A DNA stretch of 58,781 nucleotides from VBDM01 sp035651815 (lineage in GTDB: Bacteria > Pseudomonadota > Gammaproteobacteria > Burkholderiales > SG8-39): the NCBI GenBank assembly GCA_035651815.1, contig DASRFB010000066.1, positions 1-58,781 of the forward strand, given 5' to 3'. Position 1 is the first letter of the stretch. Each line of letters begins with the position of its first letter. Made by a program: the position numbers and the translations under genes. Below, in pieces: positions 32,262 through 40,738 of this stretch. A model generated the notes under the pieces. It had not been told where the DNA came from and searched no databases. It saw nothing but the letters and a program-made list of their open reading frames with translations.

Positions 32262-32780
32262 ATGCGCAGGGTGGTGACGGGCCATGACGAGCGCGGCCGC
32301 TCGGTCGTGATCGAGGACCGCGAGTCGCCGCACCGCTCGGTGCTCGACCAGGCCGGCGGCCTGGTGCTCACCGAGCTGTGGGAGACGCGCTCGGCGCCGG
32401 CGGACAACCGCGGGAACGCCGACGCGGCGCGGCGCGGGCGCCGCATCGAGCCCGCGAACGGCGGGACCGTGTTCCGCGTCATCGAGTACCCGCCCGATCG
32501 CGAGCGGCTGAAGTCGATCGATCCCGAGGCGCACTTCGCGGGCATGGGCGCGCGCGCCGCCGACGCCGCGACGCGGCGCCATCCCGGCATGCACCGCACC
32601 GACACGATCGACTACTGCATCGTGCTCTCGGGCGAGATCTGGGCGGTGCTCGACGAAGGCGAGGTGCTGCTGCGCGCCGGCGACTGCCTCGTGCAGCGCG
32701 GCACCCAGCACGCGTGGAGCAACCGCGGCGATGCGCCCTGCACGATCGCGTTCGTGCTCGTCGGCGCGGAGCGGACGTGA
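32262..32780 (+). CDS. Single-domain cupin protein (paralogue of the one at 45453)
   Basis: This encodes 172 residues. It opens with MRRVVTGHDERGRSVVIEDRE, an N-terminal region shared with the cupin at 45453 (RRVVTGHDASGKAVVLRDGD). The cupin barrel follows: HRTDTIDYCIVLSGEIWAVLDE, LLRAGDCLVQRGTQHAWSNRG. Metal-binding residues are reduced relative to classical cupins. The stop overlaps the GTG start of the CocE-like hydrolase gene by 4 bases, so the two are coupled. It may be an accessory sensor or isomerase-like enzyme of the pathway; the substrate is unknown. Confidence 0.72.
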   Translation: MRRVVTGHDERGRSVVIEDRESPHRSVLDQAGGLVLTELWETRSAPADNRGNADAARRGRRIEPANGGTVFRVIEYPPDRERLKSIDPEAHFAGMGARAADAATRRHPGMHRTDTIDYCIVLSGEIWAVLDEGEVLLRAGDCLVQRGTQHAWSNRGDAPCTIAFVLVGAERT

Positions 32781-34462
32781 TCGTCGAGCGCGACGTCGCC
32801 GTTCCGATGCGCGACGGCGCGAGCCTGCGCGCGAACGTGTTCCGCCCCGATGACCCGGGGCGCCACCCGGTGCTGATGACCCTCGGGCCCTACGGCAAGG
32901 ACGTCCACCTCTCGCAGTTCATGCCCGAGGCCTGGGAGACGCTGAAGCGACGCCACCCCGAGATCCTGCGCGCGTCCTCGTGCAAGTACCTGGTGTTCGA
33001 GACGCCCGATCCCGAGGTCTGGACGCGCGAGGGCTACGCGGTCGTGAAGGTGGACTCGCGAGGCGCCGGGAAGTCGCCCGGCCGGCTCGACGTCAACTCG
33101 CCCGCGGAGTTCCGCGATTTCTACGACGCGATCGAATGGGCGGGCGCGCAGCCGTGGAGCAGCGGCAAGGTCGGGCTGCTCGGCATCTCGTATTACGCCG
33201 CCGGACAATGGATGATCGCCGCCGAGCGCCCGCCGCGCCTCGCGGCCATCCTGCCCTGGCAGGGCACCTGCGAGTTCTACCGCGACCGCACGCGCCAGGG
33301 CGGGATCCTCGGCAACGGCTTCCTCAACCGCTGGTGGAACCGCAGCGTGCTGCGCAACCAGCACGGAAACCCGGACACCCCGCTCGTCGACATCGACACC
33401 GGCGAGCGCAACACCGGGCCGGCCAGCCTTTCGAGCGCCGAGCTCGCCGCGAACCGCGTCGACTACATCGGCGAGCTGCGCGCGCGGCCGCTCGACGGTC
33501 CGTGGTACGACGAGCGCAGCGGGCGCCTGGAGCGCGTCGAGGTGCCCGCGCTCGTCGTCGCGAACTGGGGCGGCCTCGGGCTGCATCTGCGCGGCACCCT
33601 CCTCGGCTGGCGCGGCATCGCCTCGCGCGACAAGTGGCTGAAGATCCATTCCGGCTCGTACTTCCTCACGTTCCTGCTGCCCGAAAGCGTCGCGCTGCAG
33701 CGGCGCTTCTTCGATCGCTACCTGAAGGGCCTCGACAACGGCTGGGAGCGCGAGGCGCGGGTCGAGGTCGCGGTGCGAGCGGTCGACGACACGGTGAAGC
33801 GGGTGGCGGCCGGCGGCGACTGGCCGCTCCCCGGCACGAGGTGGACCCGCCTGTATCTCGACGCGGCGAGCGCGTCGCTCGCGCCGGCGCCGCCGCGCGC
33901 CGCGGCGAGCGCCGGCTACGACGCGCCCGGCGAAGGCGTCACGTTCTCCACCGCGCCGCTCGAGCGCGACCTCGAGCTCGCGGGTCCCGTCGTCGCGAAG
34001 CTCTGGGTCTCGTCGAGCACGGACGACATGGACGTGTTCGCGACGCTGCGCGCGTTCGGCCCCGACGGGCGCGAGGCGACGTTCTTCAGCGCGACCGAGC
34101 CGAAGGCGCCGGTGTCGCAGGGGTGGCTGCGCGTCTCGCACCGCAGGACCGACCCGCGGCGCTCCACCGAGTGGCAGCCCCGGCACACGCACGACGCGCT
34201 CGAGCCGCTCGTCCCCGCGGAGGTCTACGAGATCGACGTCGAGATCTGGCCCGCGAGCCTCGCGCTCCCGGCGGGCTGGCGTCTCGCGCTGACGCTGCAG
34301 GGCGTCGACTTCCAGCGGCCGGGCGAGCCCGGCGCGCAGCGCGGCTCGGGCTGGTTCCTGCACGACGATCCAGAGGACCGCCCGCCCGCGCGCTTCCACG
34401 GCCGGCACACCGTGCACAGCGGGCCGGCGCGCCCGGCGCACCTGCTGCTGCCGGTGCTGTGA
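32777..34462 (+). CDS. CocE/NonD family hydrolase
   Basis: This encodes 561 residues, starting at a GTG that overlaps the cupin stop. The catalytic domain has the nucleophile elbow VGLLGISYYAAGQ and the substrate-binding KVDSRGAGKSPGRL. A C-terminal jelly-roll (from about residue 375, for example WTRLYLDAAS, LAGPVVAKLWVSS) is typical of CocE-type esterases and X-prolyl dipeptidyl peptidases. There is no signal peptide, so it is cytoplasmic. The reaction is probably hydrolysis of an ester or amide of the compound taken up by the neighbouring TctC proteins; the exact substrate is not known. Confidence 0.82.
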   Translation: MIVERDVAVPMRDGASLRANVFRPDDPGRHPVLMTLGPYGKDVHLSQFMPEAWETLKRRHPEILRASSCKYLVFETPDPEVWTREGYAVVKVDSRGAGKSPGRLDVNSPAEFRDFYDAIEWAGAQPWSSGKVGLLGISYYAAGQWMIAAERPPRLAAILPWQGTCEFYRDRTRQGGILGNGFLNRWWNRSVLRNQHGNPDTPLVDIDTGERNTGPASLSSAELAANRVDYIGELRARPLDGPWYDERSGRLERVEVPALVVANWGGLGLHLRGTLLGWRGIASRDKWLKIHSGSYFLTFLLPESVALQRRFFDRYLKGLDNGWEREARVEVAVRAVDDTVKRVAAGGDWPLPGTRWTRLYLDAASASLAPAPPRAAASAGYDAPGEGVTFSTAPLERDLELAGPVVAKLWVSSSTDDMDVFATLRAFGPDGREATFFSATEPKAPVSQGWLRVSHRRTDPRRSTEWQPRHTHDALEPLVPAEVYEIDVEIWPASLALPAGWRLALTLQGVDFQRPGEPGAQRGSGWFLHDDPEDRPPARFHGRHTVHSGPARPAHLLLPVL

Positions 34463-34464
34463 CT

Positions 34465-35169
34465 ATGGAGCGCGCTTCCGCCGCCGTGTCCCAGGCGCGC
34501 CGCAAGGCGGCCGCGGGCCCGGGCCTGCGCGAGCGCAACAAGCTCGACAAGCGCCAGCGCATCCGGGCCGCGGCCGCCGACCTGTTCGCGCGGCTGGGCT
34601 ACGGCGCGGCCACGATGCGGCAGATCGCGAAGCGCGCGCACGTCGGGCTCGGCACGCTCTTCAACTACGCCGAGGACAAGCGCGACCTGGTGTTCCTCAT
34701 CTTCAACGACGAGCTCGCCGCGCTCACCGACGCCGCGCTCGCTGCGCCGGCGGCGGACGAGCCGCTCATCGATCAGGTCATGGCGGTCTTCGCCTGCCAC
34801 TACCGGCGCCTCGGCGAGAACCACGCGCTCTCGCGCATCCTGCTGCAGGAGCTGACGTTCTACTCGGCGGGGAAGCAGGCGGCGACCTTCCAGGACATCC
34901 GCAAGCGGCTGATCGACGGCATCGAGCTCCTGGTGCGCCGGGCGCAAAGCGACGGCCGCATCCTCGCGCGCGAGGACCCGGCGTTCATCGCGCTGCACCT
35001 GTTCTTCGTGTATTCGGCGGCGATCCGCTGGTGGATCACCGCGCCGCATCCCGAGGTCCGCGAAGGGCTCGCCGAGCTGCGGCGGCTGCTCGAGCTGCAG
35101 TTCGGCGGGCTCTCGCCCGCGCCCGAGCGCGCGCGCCGGCGCGGCGCCGCCCCGGCCTCGGACGGCTAG
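34465..35169 (+). CDS. TetR family transcriptional regulator
   Basis: This encodes 234 residues. The N-terminal helix-turn-helix is clear: KRQRIRAAAADLFARLGYGA, then TMRQIAKRAHVGLGTLFNYAEDKRDLV. The C-terminal part is the variable ligand-binding domain. It begins 2 bases after the CocE-like hydrolase stop and ends the operon, so it probably represses the operon starting at 28109 in response to the substrate or an intermediate. The last 4 bases overlap the stop of the convergent gene at 35166. Confidence 0.85.
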   Translation: MERASAAVSQARRKAAAGPGLRERNKLDKRQRIRAAAADLFARLGYGAATMRQIAKRAHVGLGTLFNYAEDKRDLVFLIFNDELAALTDAALAAPAADEPLIDQVMAVFACHYRRLGENHALSRILLQELTFYSAGKQAATFQDIRKRLIDGIELLVRRAQSDGRILAREDPAFIALHLFFVYSAAIRWWITAPHPEVREGLAELRRLLELQFGGLSPAPERARRRGAAPASDG

Positions 35170-35666
35170 TGTCCGCGGCCGCGGCCCATGCCGGGCCCGC
35201 GGTCGCCATGGTCGCCGCGGTCGCCACGGTCGTGGTCGCGGTCGTCGTCGCCGTCGCCGTGCTTGCCGCGCCGGCCGTGCGGCTCCCCGGTGAATGCGAG
35301 CTGGCCGTTCTTGAGCGCGTGGAATTCCGGCGAGCCGGGCCGGATGCCCATGCGTTGCGCCACCACGCCCCAGCCCTTGCCCTTGTTCGCGTGATAGCTC
35401 TTCAGCACGCGCTCCGGATCCTGATGCGTGGTCTGGCTGACGTGCAGCACCATGAACGCGTCGGCCGGTCGCGGGACGCTCTTCATGATCGCCTCGACGT
35501 TCGGCACCGGAACGCCGAACTGCGCGGCGAGCTGCGAATTGAAGCTCCGGATATCCGACTTCGCCCTGGCGTCCACGCTGCGCAGGAAGCTCTCGAGATC
35601 GGCGAGCGCGACCGACGGCAGCGCGACGGCCGCGGCGAGCGTCGCGGCGGCAAGAATTTTCTTCAT
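35166..35666 (-). CDS. Exported protein with Asp/His/Arg/Gly-rich C-terminal tail
   Basis: This encodes 166 residues with a signal peptide (MKKILAAATLAAAVALPSVALA) and GAGGAGCCGCTC ribosome site. The mature N-terminal part of about 100 residues is helical. It is followed by a charged low-complexity tail (HGRRGKHGDGDDDRDHDRGD and on) ending in GRGRGH. The tail could bind metal or interact with envelope polymers. No family is recognised. The underlying DNA (35170-35280) is a CG/GTC-rich, nearly repetitive stretch. Confidence 0.6.
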   Translation of the reverse strand: MKKILAAATLAAAVALPSVALADLESFLRSVDARAKSDIRSFNSQLAAQFGVPVPNVEAIMKSVPRPADAFMVLHVSQTTHQDPERVLKSYHANKGKGWGVVAQRMGIRPGSPEFHALKNGQLAFTGEPHGRRGKHGDGDDDRDHDRGDRGDHGDRGPGMGRGRGH

Positions 35667-35730
35667 GAGCGGCTCCTCGTGTGACGACGGCGTCAGTGTG
35701 CCGTGCCCGCCGCCGCGGCGCCGCGAAAAA

Positions 35731-36153
35731 TTACTCGGCTGCGACGATCTCCACGTCGGGCGTCCAGAGGCGCGTCCAGCGCGCTTTCTTGTCGTCGACG
35801 CCGAGCGTGCGGGGCGACACCGTCTGCGGCTCGCCGAATGCGATGTCCTCGAGACACTTGGCGTTCACGGTGCCGAAGCGGCGGCCGTTCTCCTCGAGCA
35901 CGGCGGCGACCAGCACGCCGCACGAGCGGCACAGCAGCATTCGCGCCGTCCCGGAACCCTGGCGGTAGTCGGCGACGTCCTGCGATCCCGTGATCCGCAG
36001 CCGCCCAGCGGGATCCGAGACATACGCGGCGCCGTGCTTGGTGCAGAACGAGCAGTCGCAGGCGCGCGGGCGGAACTCCTCGGTCCGCATCGCGGTCGTC
36101 AGCTCGACGCGGACCTTGCCGCAGTGGCAGCCGCCCCGGAGCACCCGTTCCAT
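35731..36153 (-). CDS. GFA/CENP-V-fold zinc protein
   Basis: This encodes 140 residues. The glutathione-dependent formaldehyde-activating (GFA) family zinc sites are seen as GGCHCGKVRVE, ACDCSFCTKHG and LLCRSCGVLVA. Members bind zinc and, in some cases, glutathione adducts. It lies 4 bases after pobA and downstream of a GST gene, so a thiol-linked detoxification or metabolic role alongside aromatic degradation is possible. Actual formaldehyde activity of this family is not generally established. Confidence 0.82.
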   Translation of the reverse strand: MERVLRGGCHCGKVRVELTTAMRTEEFRPRACDCSFCTKHGAAYVSDPAGRLRITGSQDVADYRQGSGTARMLLCRSCGVLVAAVLEENGRRFGTVNAKCLEDIAFGEPQTVSPRTLGVDDKKARWTRLWTPDVEIVAAE

Positions 36154-36157
36154 CGCG

Positions 36158-37327
36158 CTAGAACGGCAGGCCGACGTAGTTGTCGGCCATCGCCTTCGCC
36201 GCGGCCTGCGAGCTCGCGATGTAGTCGAGCTCGGCGAGCTGCATCTTCCAGCCGAAAGGCCCCGTCTCGGGGAAGCGGTGCAGCAGCCCGGTCATCCACC
36301 AGGAGAAGCGCTCGGCCTGCCAGACGCGGCGCAGCGCCTTGGCCGAGTACGCGTCGAGCGCGGCGCTCGAGCCGGTGCGGTAGTGCTCGACGAGCGCCTC
36401 CGACAGGTAATGCACGTCGCTCGCGGCGAGGTTCAGGCCCTTGGCGCCGGTCGGCGGCACGATGTGCGCCGCGTCGCCCGCGAGGAACAGGCGCCCGAAG
36501 CGCATCGGCTCGGCGACGAAGCTGCGCAGCGCGGTGAACGTGGTCTCGATCGCCGGACCGGTCACGATCGCGTCGGCGGTCTGCGGATCGAGACGGCTCT
36601 TCAGCTCGCTCCAGAAGCGCTCGTCGGTCCAGTCCTCGACCTTCTCGTCGCCGGCGCACTGGAGGTAGAGGCGGCTGCGGGTGGTCGAGCGCATCGTGCA
36701 CAGCGCGAAGCCGCGCTCGTGGTGCACGTAGACCAGCTCGTGCGACACCGGCGGCGTGTCGGAGAGGATGCCGAGCCAGGCGAACGGGTACACGCGCTCG
36801 TACGTGGTGACCGCGCCCGGCGGGACGCTCGGCCGGCACACGCCGTGGTAGCCGTCGCAGCCGGCGATGAAATCGCACTCGAGCTCGTGCGCGGCGCCGT
36901 CCTTGCGCCAGCGCACGCGCGGCCGCGCGCCGTCGAAGTCGTGCACGCTCACGTCGTCGGCCTCGTAGATGCTCTTCGCGCCGCAGGCCTCGCGCGCCTC
37001 GATCAGGTCGCGCGTCATCTCGGTCTGGCCGTAGATCGTGACCTTGCGGCCGGTGAGCCCGTGGAGATCGATGCGGTGGCGCACGCCCCCGAAGCACAGA
37101 TCCAGCCCCTCGTGCACGAGACCGTGCCGGTGCAGGCGCTCCGAGGCCTTCACCTGATCCATCATGTCGACCGTGCCCTGCTCGAGCAGGCCCGCGCGCA
37201 GGCGGCCGATCACGTACTCCTTGCTCTTGCGCTCGAGGACGACGGCGTCGATGCCGGCGTGATGCAGCAGCTGTCCCAGGAACAGCCCCGCGGGGCCCGA
37301 GCCGATGATCGCGACTTGCGTGCGCAC
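36158..37327 (-). CDS. pobA: 4-hydroxybenzoate 3-monooxygenase
   Basis: This encodes 389 residues from a GTG at 37327. It has the FAD-binding motif VAIIGSGPAGLFLGQLL and the PobA-specific VIGRLRAGLLEQGT. The later GDAAHIVPPTGAKGLNLAASD and final NADH/FAD-proximal DNYVGLPF also match PobA (usual length about 394). Substrate-site residues align with the known enzyme: the Tyr in LVYVHHERGFA, and an Arg and Tyr in TMRSTTRSRLYLQ. The position of Ser212 is threonine here. The enzyme makes protocatechuate. It is flanked by GST and GFA genes with short gaps. No pobR is visible. Confidence 0.9.
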   Translation of the reverse strand: MRTQVAIIGSGPAGLFLGQLLHHAGIDAVVLERKSKEYVIGRLRAGLLEQGTVDMMDQVKASERLHRHGLVHEGLDLCFGGVRHRIDLHGLTGRKVTIYGQTEMTRDLIEAREACGAKSIYEADDVSVHDFDGARPRVRWRKDGAAHELECDFIAGCDGYHGVCRPSVPPGAVTTYERVYPFAWLGILSDTPPVSHELVYVHHERGFALCTMRSTTRSRLYLQCAGDEKVEDWTDERFWSELKSRLDPQTADAIVTGPAIETTFTALRSFVAEPMRFGRLFLAGDAAHIVPPTGAKGLNLAASDVHYLSEALVEHYRTGSSAALDAYSAKALRRVWQAERFSWWMTGLLHRFPETGPFGWKMQLAELDYIASSQAAAKAMADNYVGLPF

Positions 37328-37337
37328 GGAAGCTCGC

Positions 37338-38129
37338 TCAGTTCGCGCCCAGGATGCCGCGGACCTTGCCCCAGATCTCGGCGCGCGGGACGTCGAAGCG
37401 CCTGCGGGCCTCGTCGGAAAACCACTTGACGATGCCCTCGTCGAAGCTCGGCCGCGCGCGCACGCACGAGAGCCATTCGGCGACGTACGGGCGCGCCGCC
37501 CACAGGCCCTCCATCCCGAGCAGCTCGGCGCGGTGCAGGTACGGGGTCGCCGCCGCGTCGGCGAGCGAATAATCGTCGCCCGCGAGCCAGCGCGACGACT
37601 TGAGCGCCTCCTCCATCTCGCCGACGTAGCGCTCGTGCTGGCGCACCGCCTGCGCGACGTGCGGCGCGTCGAGGCCGAGCTCGATCGAAAGGCGCTGGCG
37701 CTCGCGGTAAGCCGGGTCCGGGATCCGCGCCAGGTGCGCGGCGAGGTCCTTCGGATCCTTCTTCAGCATGGTCTCGCGGAAGGCGACGGCGAACGTGAGC
37801 GCCGAGCACGCGGCGTGCAGACCGTCGTCGATCTTCTTCATCCACAGCCGCGCCTGCGCGCGCCGGAACGGGTCCGCGGGCATGAGCGGCGGAGACGGAA
37901 ACGCCTCGTCGAGGTACTCGATGATGACGGTCGACTCGACGACGACCCGTCCGTCGTGCACCAGCGTCGGAACGACCGCGTTGCGATTGAGCTTGAGATA
38001 GTTCGGCGCGTGCTGCTCGCCCTTGCGCAGGTCGAGCAGCCGTCCCTCCCACGACAGGTCCTTCTCGGCGAGCACCAGGCGCGCCTTGCTCGCGCACACC
38101 GAAGTATCGCCGTGGTACAGGAACAGCAT
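37338..38129 (-). CDS. Glutathione S-transferase family protein
   Basis: This encodes 263 residues. The thioredoxin-like N-domain opens with MLFLYHGDTSVCASKARLVL and includes NAVVPTLVHDGRVVVESTVI, with the glutathione-binding VP and ES residues. An all-helical C-domain follows (residues 90-260, for example WLAGDDYSLADAAATPYLHR). It is probably cytoplasmic and forms an operon with pobA and the GFA gene. Its 5' end is duplicated 1 kb upstream as a truncated copy at 39024-39125. Confidence 0.85.
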   Translation of the reverse strand: MLFLYHGDTSVCASKARLVLAEKDLSWEGRLLDLRKGEQHAPNYLKLNRNAVVPTLVHDGRVVVESTVIIEYLDEAFPSPPLMPADPFRRAQARLWMKKIDDGLHAACSALTFAVAFRETMLKKDPKDLAAHLARIPDPAYRERQRLSIELGLDAPHVAQAVRQHERYVGEMEEALKSSRWLAGDDYSLADAAATPYLHRAELLGMEGLWAARPYVAEWLSCVRARPSFDEGIVKWFSDEARRRFDVPRAEIWGKVRGILGAN

Positions 38130-38130
38130 A

Positions 38131-39006
38131 TTAGGACGAACCTTTTGCCTTCGTCGTACGTCTCCAGACGACGGAATCTATTACGACGCCGGCCCAGCTC
38201 CGACGCCCGGCGATTTTCGCTTCTCCGCCTTCTTCGTATGCGGAACGGCCCCGAACGAGGTTGTGCTGCAGCTTGTCGAGGCAGAACGATCGCATGCGTC
38301 CCATATCATCGGTGACGGCGGCACGCTTCTCACAGTATAGGAAGCCAAGCAGGCACGATCGTCCCGTGCAGCTATCGCGCGAAACGTCGCGGATTCTAAC
38401 CGCCATTGAAACCGGCTCCGAATTCAGCCAGTCCATCGCGATACCGATGTGCCCTAACAGCATGAGGACCAGGAAGGCATAGAAAAACGCCCTCACCAGC
38501 CAGATCTTCATGCGATGCCTCTCGAAGTGCACATGCCGGGTCAGGTACGCATCAAGCAGCAGTATAGCGGGGAAGATGATCAGCCAGACCATGGCGACAA
38601 GTACATCGGAGAGCGAGTATTCGTTGTCACGCCCAAGCAACGGACCGATGAAGAACAGTCCGAAAACCGCGGCAATGGCATAGCCCTTCCAGCCGAGTTG
38701 GCTCCAATCAACACTTCGGCCCTTGGGCGAAGCCCGACGCACTTCGTCGCTCATCTCGTCCATGATCATCTTCCTCCGGTGGAAGACGTTCATGCGGACA
38801 GCCTCGAACACGGGGTACAGGACGATGAAGGAGAAAAAAACGAATATCGACGATCCGATCGCCTTATCGACCGGATGCATCGCCGTATCCAGAAGCGGCT
38901 CGAAGATCGCGATGAACAGCGAGAACAGACCGAGCGGCAACAGCAAGAGCAACCTGAGCGCCCAGTACCCCAACGCAGGATGAATCCGGTGCACCGCTTG
39001 CCTCAT
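38131..39006 (-). CDS. Membrane protein of unknown function in lower-GC DNA
   Basis: This encodes about 291 residues from the ATG at 39006; a TTG at 39027 is also possible. There are five or so membrane helices (ALRLLLLLPLGLFSLFIAIF, SSIFVFFSFIVLYPVF, YAIAAVFGLFFIGPLL, and others) and a cysteine-containing C-terminal domain (RDSCTGRSCLLGFLYCEK). The GC content and codon use are visibly lower than those of neighbours on both sides, and it is bracketed by two copies of a GST gene start. This suggests acquisition by transfer. No family is recognised. Confidence 0.6.
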   Translation of the reverse strand: MRQAVHRIHPALGYWALRLLLLLPLGLFSLFIAIFEPLLDTAMHPVDKAIGSSIFVFFSFIVLYPVFEAVRMNVFHRRKMIMDEMSDEVRRASPKGRSVDWSQLGWKGYAIAAVFGLFFIGPLLGRDNEYSLSDVLVAMVWLIIFPAILLLDAYLTRHVHFERHRMKIWLVRAFFYAFLVLMLLGHIGIAMDWLNSEPVSMAVRIRDVSRDSCTGRSCLLGFLYCEKRAAVTDDMGRMRSFCLDKLQHNLVRGRSAYEEGGEAKIAGRRSWAGVVIDSVVWRRTTKAKGSS

Positions 39007-39023
39007 GCGTGGCGGCGTCGCGT

Positions 39024-39125
39024 TCAAAACTCGAGCTTGAGGTAGCTCGACAGGTCCTTCTCGGCGAGCACCCCGCGCGCCTTGCTCGCGCAGAACGAGG
39101 CGTCGCCGTGGTACAGGAACAGCAT
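39024..39125 (-). pseudogene. Truncated, internally deleted GST gene start
   Basis: From the ATG at 39125 the reverse frame encodes 33 residues. The first 26 match the GST at 37338 in 23 positions (MLFLYHGDASFCASKARGVL and on). The sequence then jumps to SYLKLEF and a stop, corresponding to YLKL about 14 residues further along in the intact protein. It is therefore a diverged GST copy with an internal deletion, cut off at the start of the lower-GC membrane gene. It is very unlikely to be functional. Confidence 0.75.
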
Positions 39126-39132
39126 TACGACC

Positions 39133-39810
39133 TCAGCAGCCCGCCTCGCTGATGCGGCGCGCGATGTCGCGGCCCGCGTTGTTCAGCCGCTCCATGGTGG
39201 CCGCGCTGCCGCCGGCACGCTGCGCCGAGACGTTGCGCTGCATCTCGGCGTTCAGCGACGAGCATGTCGCCTTCTTCGCGGCCGCGTCGTTCTCGGCCGC
39301 GAGGCGCTGGCGCCGCGCGGCGGCCGCGGCGGGGTCCTCGCCCGTCGGCTGCGCCGCGGGCTGCCCCGGCTGCTGCGGACTCCCCGAGAGACCCATGGCT
39401 TTGACCATCGCGGCGGCCTGCGCGTCGCGCTCCTTCTGCGCGACGCAATCGGCCTCGATCGCCGCCCGGATCTGCGAGGACGAGCCCCGCCGCGCGTAGA
39501 CCTGCTGCACCAGGCCGCGCTCGTCGGCGCTCCCCGCCTGGGACAGGGCGGCGTCCGCGGTCGTTCCGCCCTCGCGCGCCCAGATGATCTTGAGCGCGTG
39601 CTCGCCCCGCTGCCTGCATTCGGCGTCGCTCGTCCCGCCGCTGCCCTGGGTGGTCGCGTTGCCGACGGCGCGGCCCTGCTGACCCGCGTCGCACGGCCGG
39701 TCCTGGTATTGCTTGCCGCAACGGTACATCGTCTGCGCCGCCGGCTGGCCGGACAGCACCGCCCCGATCACGGCGATCACGGCGGCCGAGCGCATGTGCG
39801 CCTGCTTCAT
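39133..39810 (-). CDS. Exported DUF4124-like protein
   Basis: This encodes 225 residues with a signal peptide (to QPAAQ) and a GGGAGAGCCACC ribosome site. The mature N-terminus has TMYRCGKQYQDRPCDAG, the cysteine-bracketed strand typical of DUF4124 domains, which are small periplasmic modules. The remainder is alanine/glutamine-rich and helical, with EADCVAQKERDAQAAAMVK and ATCSSLNAEMQRNVSAQRAG. No specific function is known for the family. Confidence 0.65.
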   Translation of the reverse strand: MKQAHMRSAAVIAVIGAVLSGQPAAQTMYRCGKQYQDRPCDAGQQGRAVGNATTQGSGGTSDAECRQRGEHALKIIWAREGGTTADAALSQAGSADERGLVQQVYARRGSSSQIRAAIEADCVAQKERDAQAAAMVKAMGLSGSPQQPGQPAAQPTGEDPAAAAARRQRLAAENDAAAKKATCSSLNAEMQRNVSAQRAGGSAATMERLNNAGRDIARRISEAGC

Positions 39811-39893
39811 GGTGGCTCTCCCCTGATTTTGTCGTCCTGCCGGGTGAGTGTAATACACGAAGCGATCCCCGGCGGACGTTTCCAGGCCGGCCG

Positions 39894-40736
39894 CTACAGG
39901 CCGAGCACCCGCTCGGCGTTCCCGTGAAAAATCTTCTCCATCACGGCGTCGGAATAGCCGAGCTCGCGCCATTCCTTCAGGATGCGCGCGTACGGCAGGC
40001 TGGGGTAATCGCTCCCGAACATGATCTTGTCCTGGAGCCTTGCGCGCATGTCGACCTTGAGCGACGCGGGAAAATATTTCGGCGCCCAGCCCGACATCTC
40101 CCAGTAGACGTTGCCCTTGTGCAGCGCCACCGCGGTCGCCTCGTCGACCCAGGGCCACCCCGGGTGCGCCATGACGATGGTCATGTCCGGGAAGTCGGCT
40201 GCGAGGTCGTCGATCGCCGACGGGTGCGCGTGGCGGATGCGCGCGCCCATCCCCCCCGGCATCCCCGCGCCCATGCCGGTCGTGCCGATGTCGATCATGA
40301 CCGCCGCTTTCAGCTCGTTGATGGTCTCGAACAGCGGATACCAGCGCCGGTCGTTCACCGCGAAGTGCTGCATGATCGGGTGGAAATGGAAGCCGATCAT
40401 CCCGAGCTCGCGCACCGCCTTCTTCGCCTGCGCGATCGCGACCTCGCCCTTCGCCGGCTCGAGCGCGCCCCACGCCTGGATGATGCGCTTCGGGTGGCGC
40501 TTCCACATCGCGTGCACGTACTCGTTCGAGACCGGCGGCGTGCGGATCGTCGTCTCGAGGTCGAGCGCGACCAGGACCGCCTCGACGCCCGCGTCGGTGA
40601 AGTCGCCGAGCACCTCGTCCTCGGTCTTCGCGACCCAGGCGCGGTTCCAGTATTTCGCCAGCGCGTCGACGTACGGACCCTGGCACGCGATCCATTCGCG
40701 CGTTCCGGGGTAGCAGTGCAGGTCGACGATGCGCAC
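39894..40736 (-). CDS. Amidohydrolase-2 (ACMSD-like) family protein
   Basis: This encodes 280 residues from a GTG two bases after the AMP-ligase stop. The TIM-barrel metal-dependent hydrolase/decarboxylase pattern is present: a VDLHCYPG start, GMIGFHFHP, MTIVMAHPGWPW and IMFGSDYPSLPY. The usual N-terminal HxH pair is absent (HCY), leaving the later histidines and Asp, so metal binding may be weakened or altered. Family members include decarboxylases of aromatic and related acids and lactonases. Position next to an aryl-AMP ligase and SDR suggests a pathway step on an acid intermediate. Confidence 0.78.
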   Translation of the reverse strand: MRIVDLHCYPGTREWIACQGPYVDALAKYWNRAWVAKTEDEVLGDFTDAGVEAVLVALDLETTIRTPPVSNEYVHAMWKRHPKRIIQAWGALEPAKGEVAIAQAKKAVRELGMIGFHFHPIMQHFAVNDRRWYPLFETINELKAAVMIDIGTTGMGAGMPGGMGARIRHAHPSAIDDLAADFPDMTIVMAHPGWPWVDEATAVALHKGNVYWEMSGWAPKYFPASLKVDMRARLQDKIMFGSDYPSLPYARILKEWRELGYSDAVMEKIFHGNAERVLGL

Positions 40737-40738
40737 GG

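Noticed and set aside
35170..35280. CGG/GTC-rich near-repeat as a microsatellite
   Set aside because: It codes the Asp/His/Arg/Gly-rich tail of the gene at 35166 and is not a regular tandem repeat.
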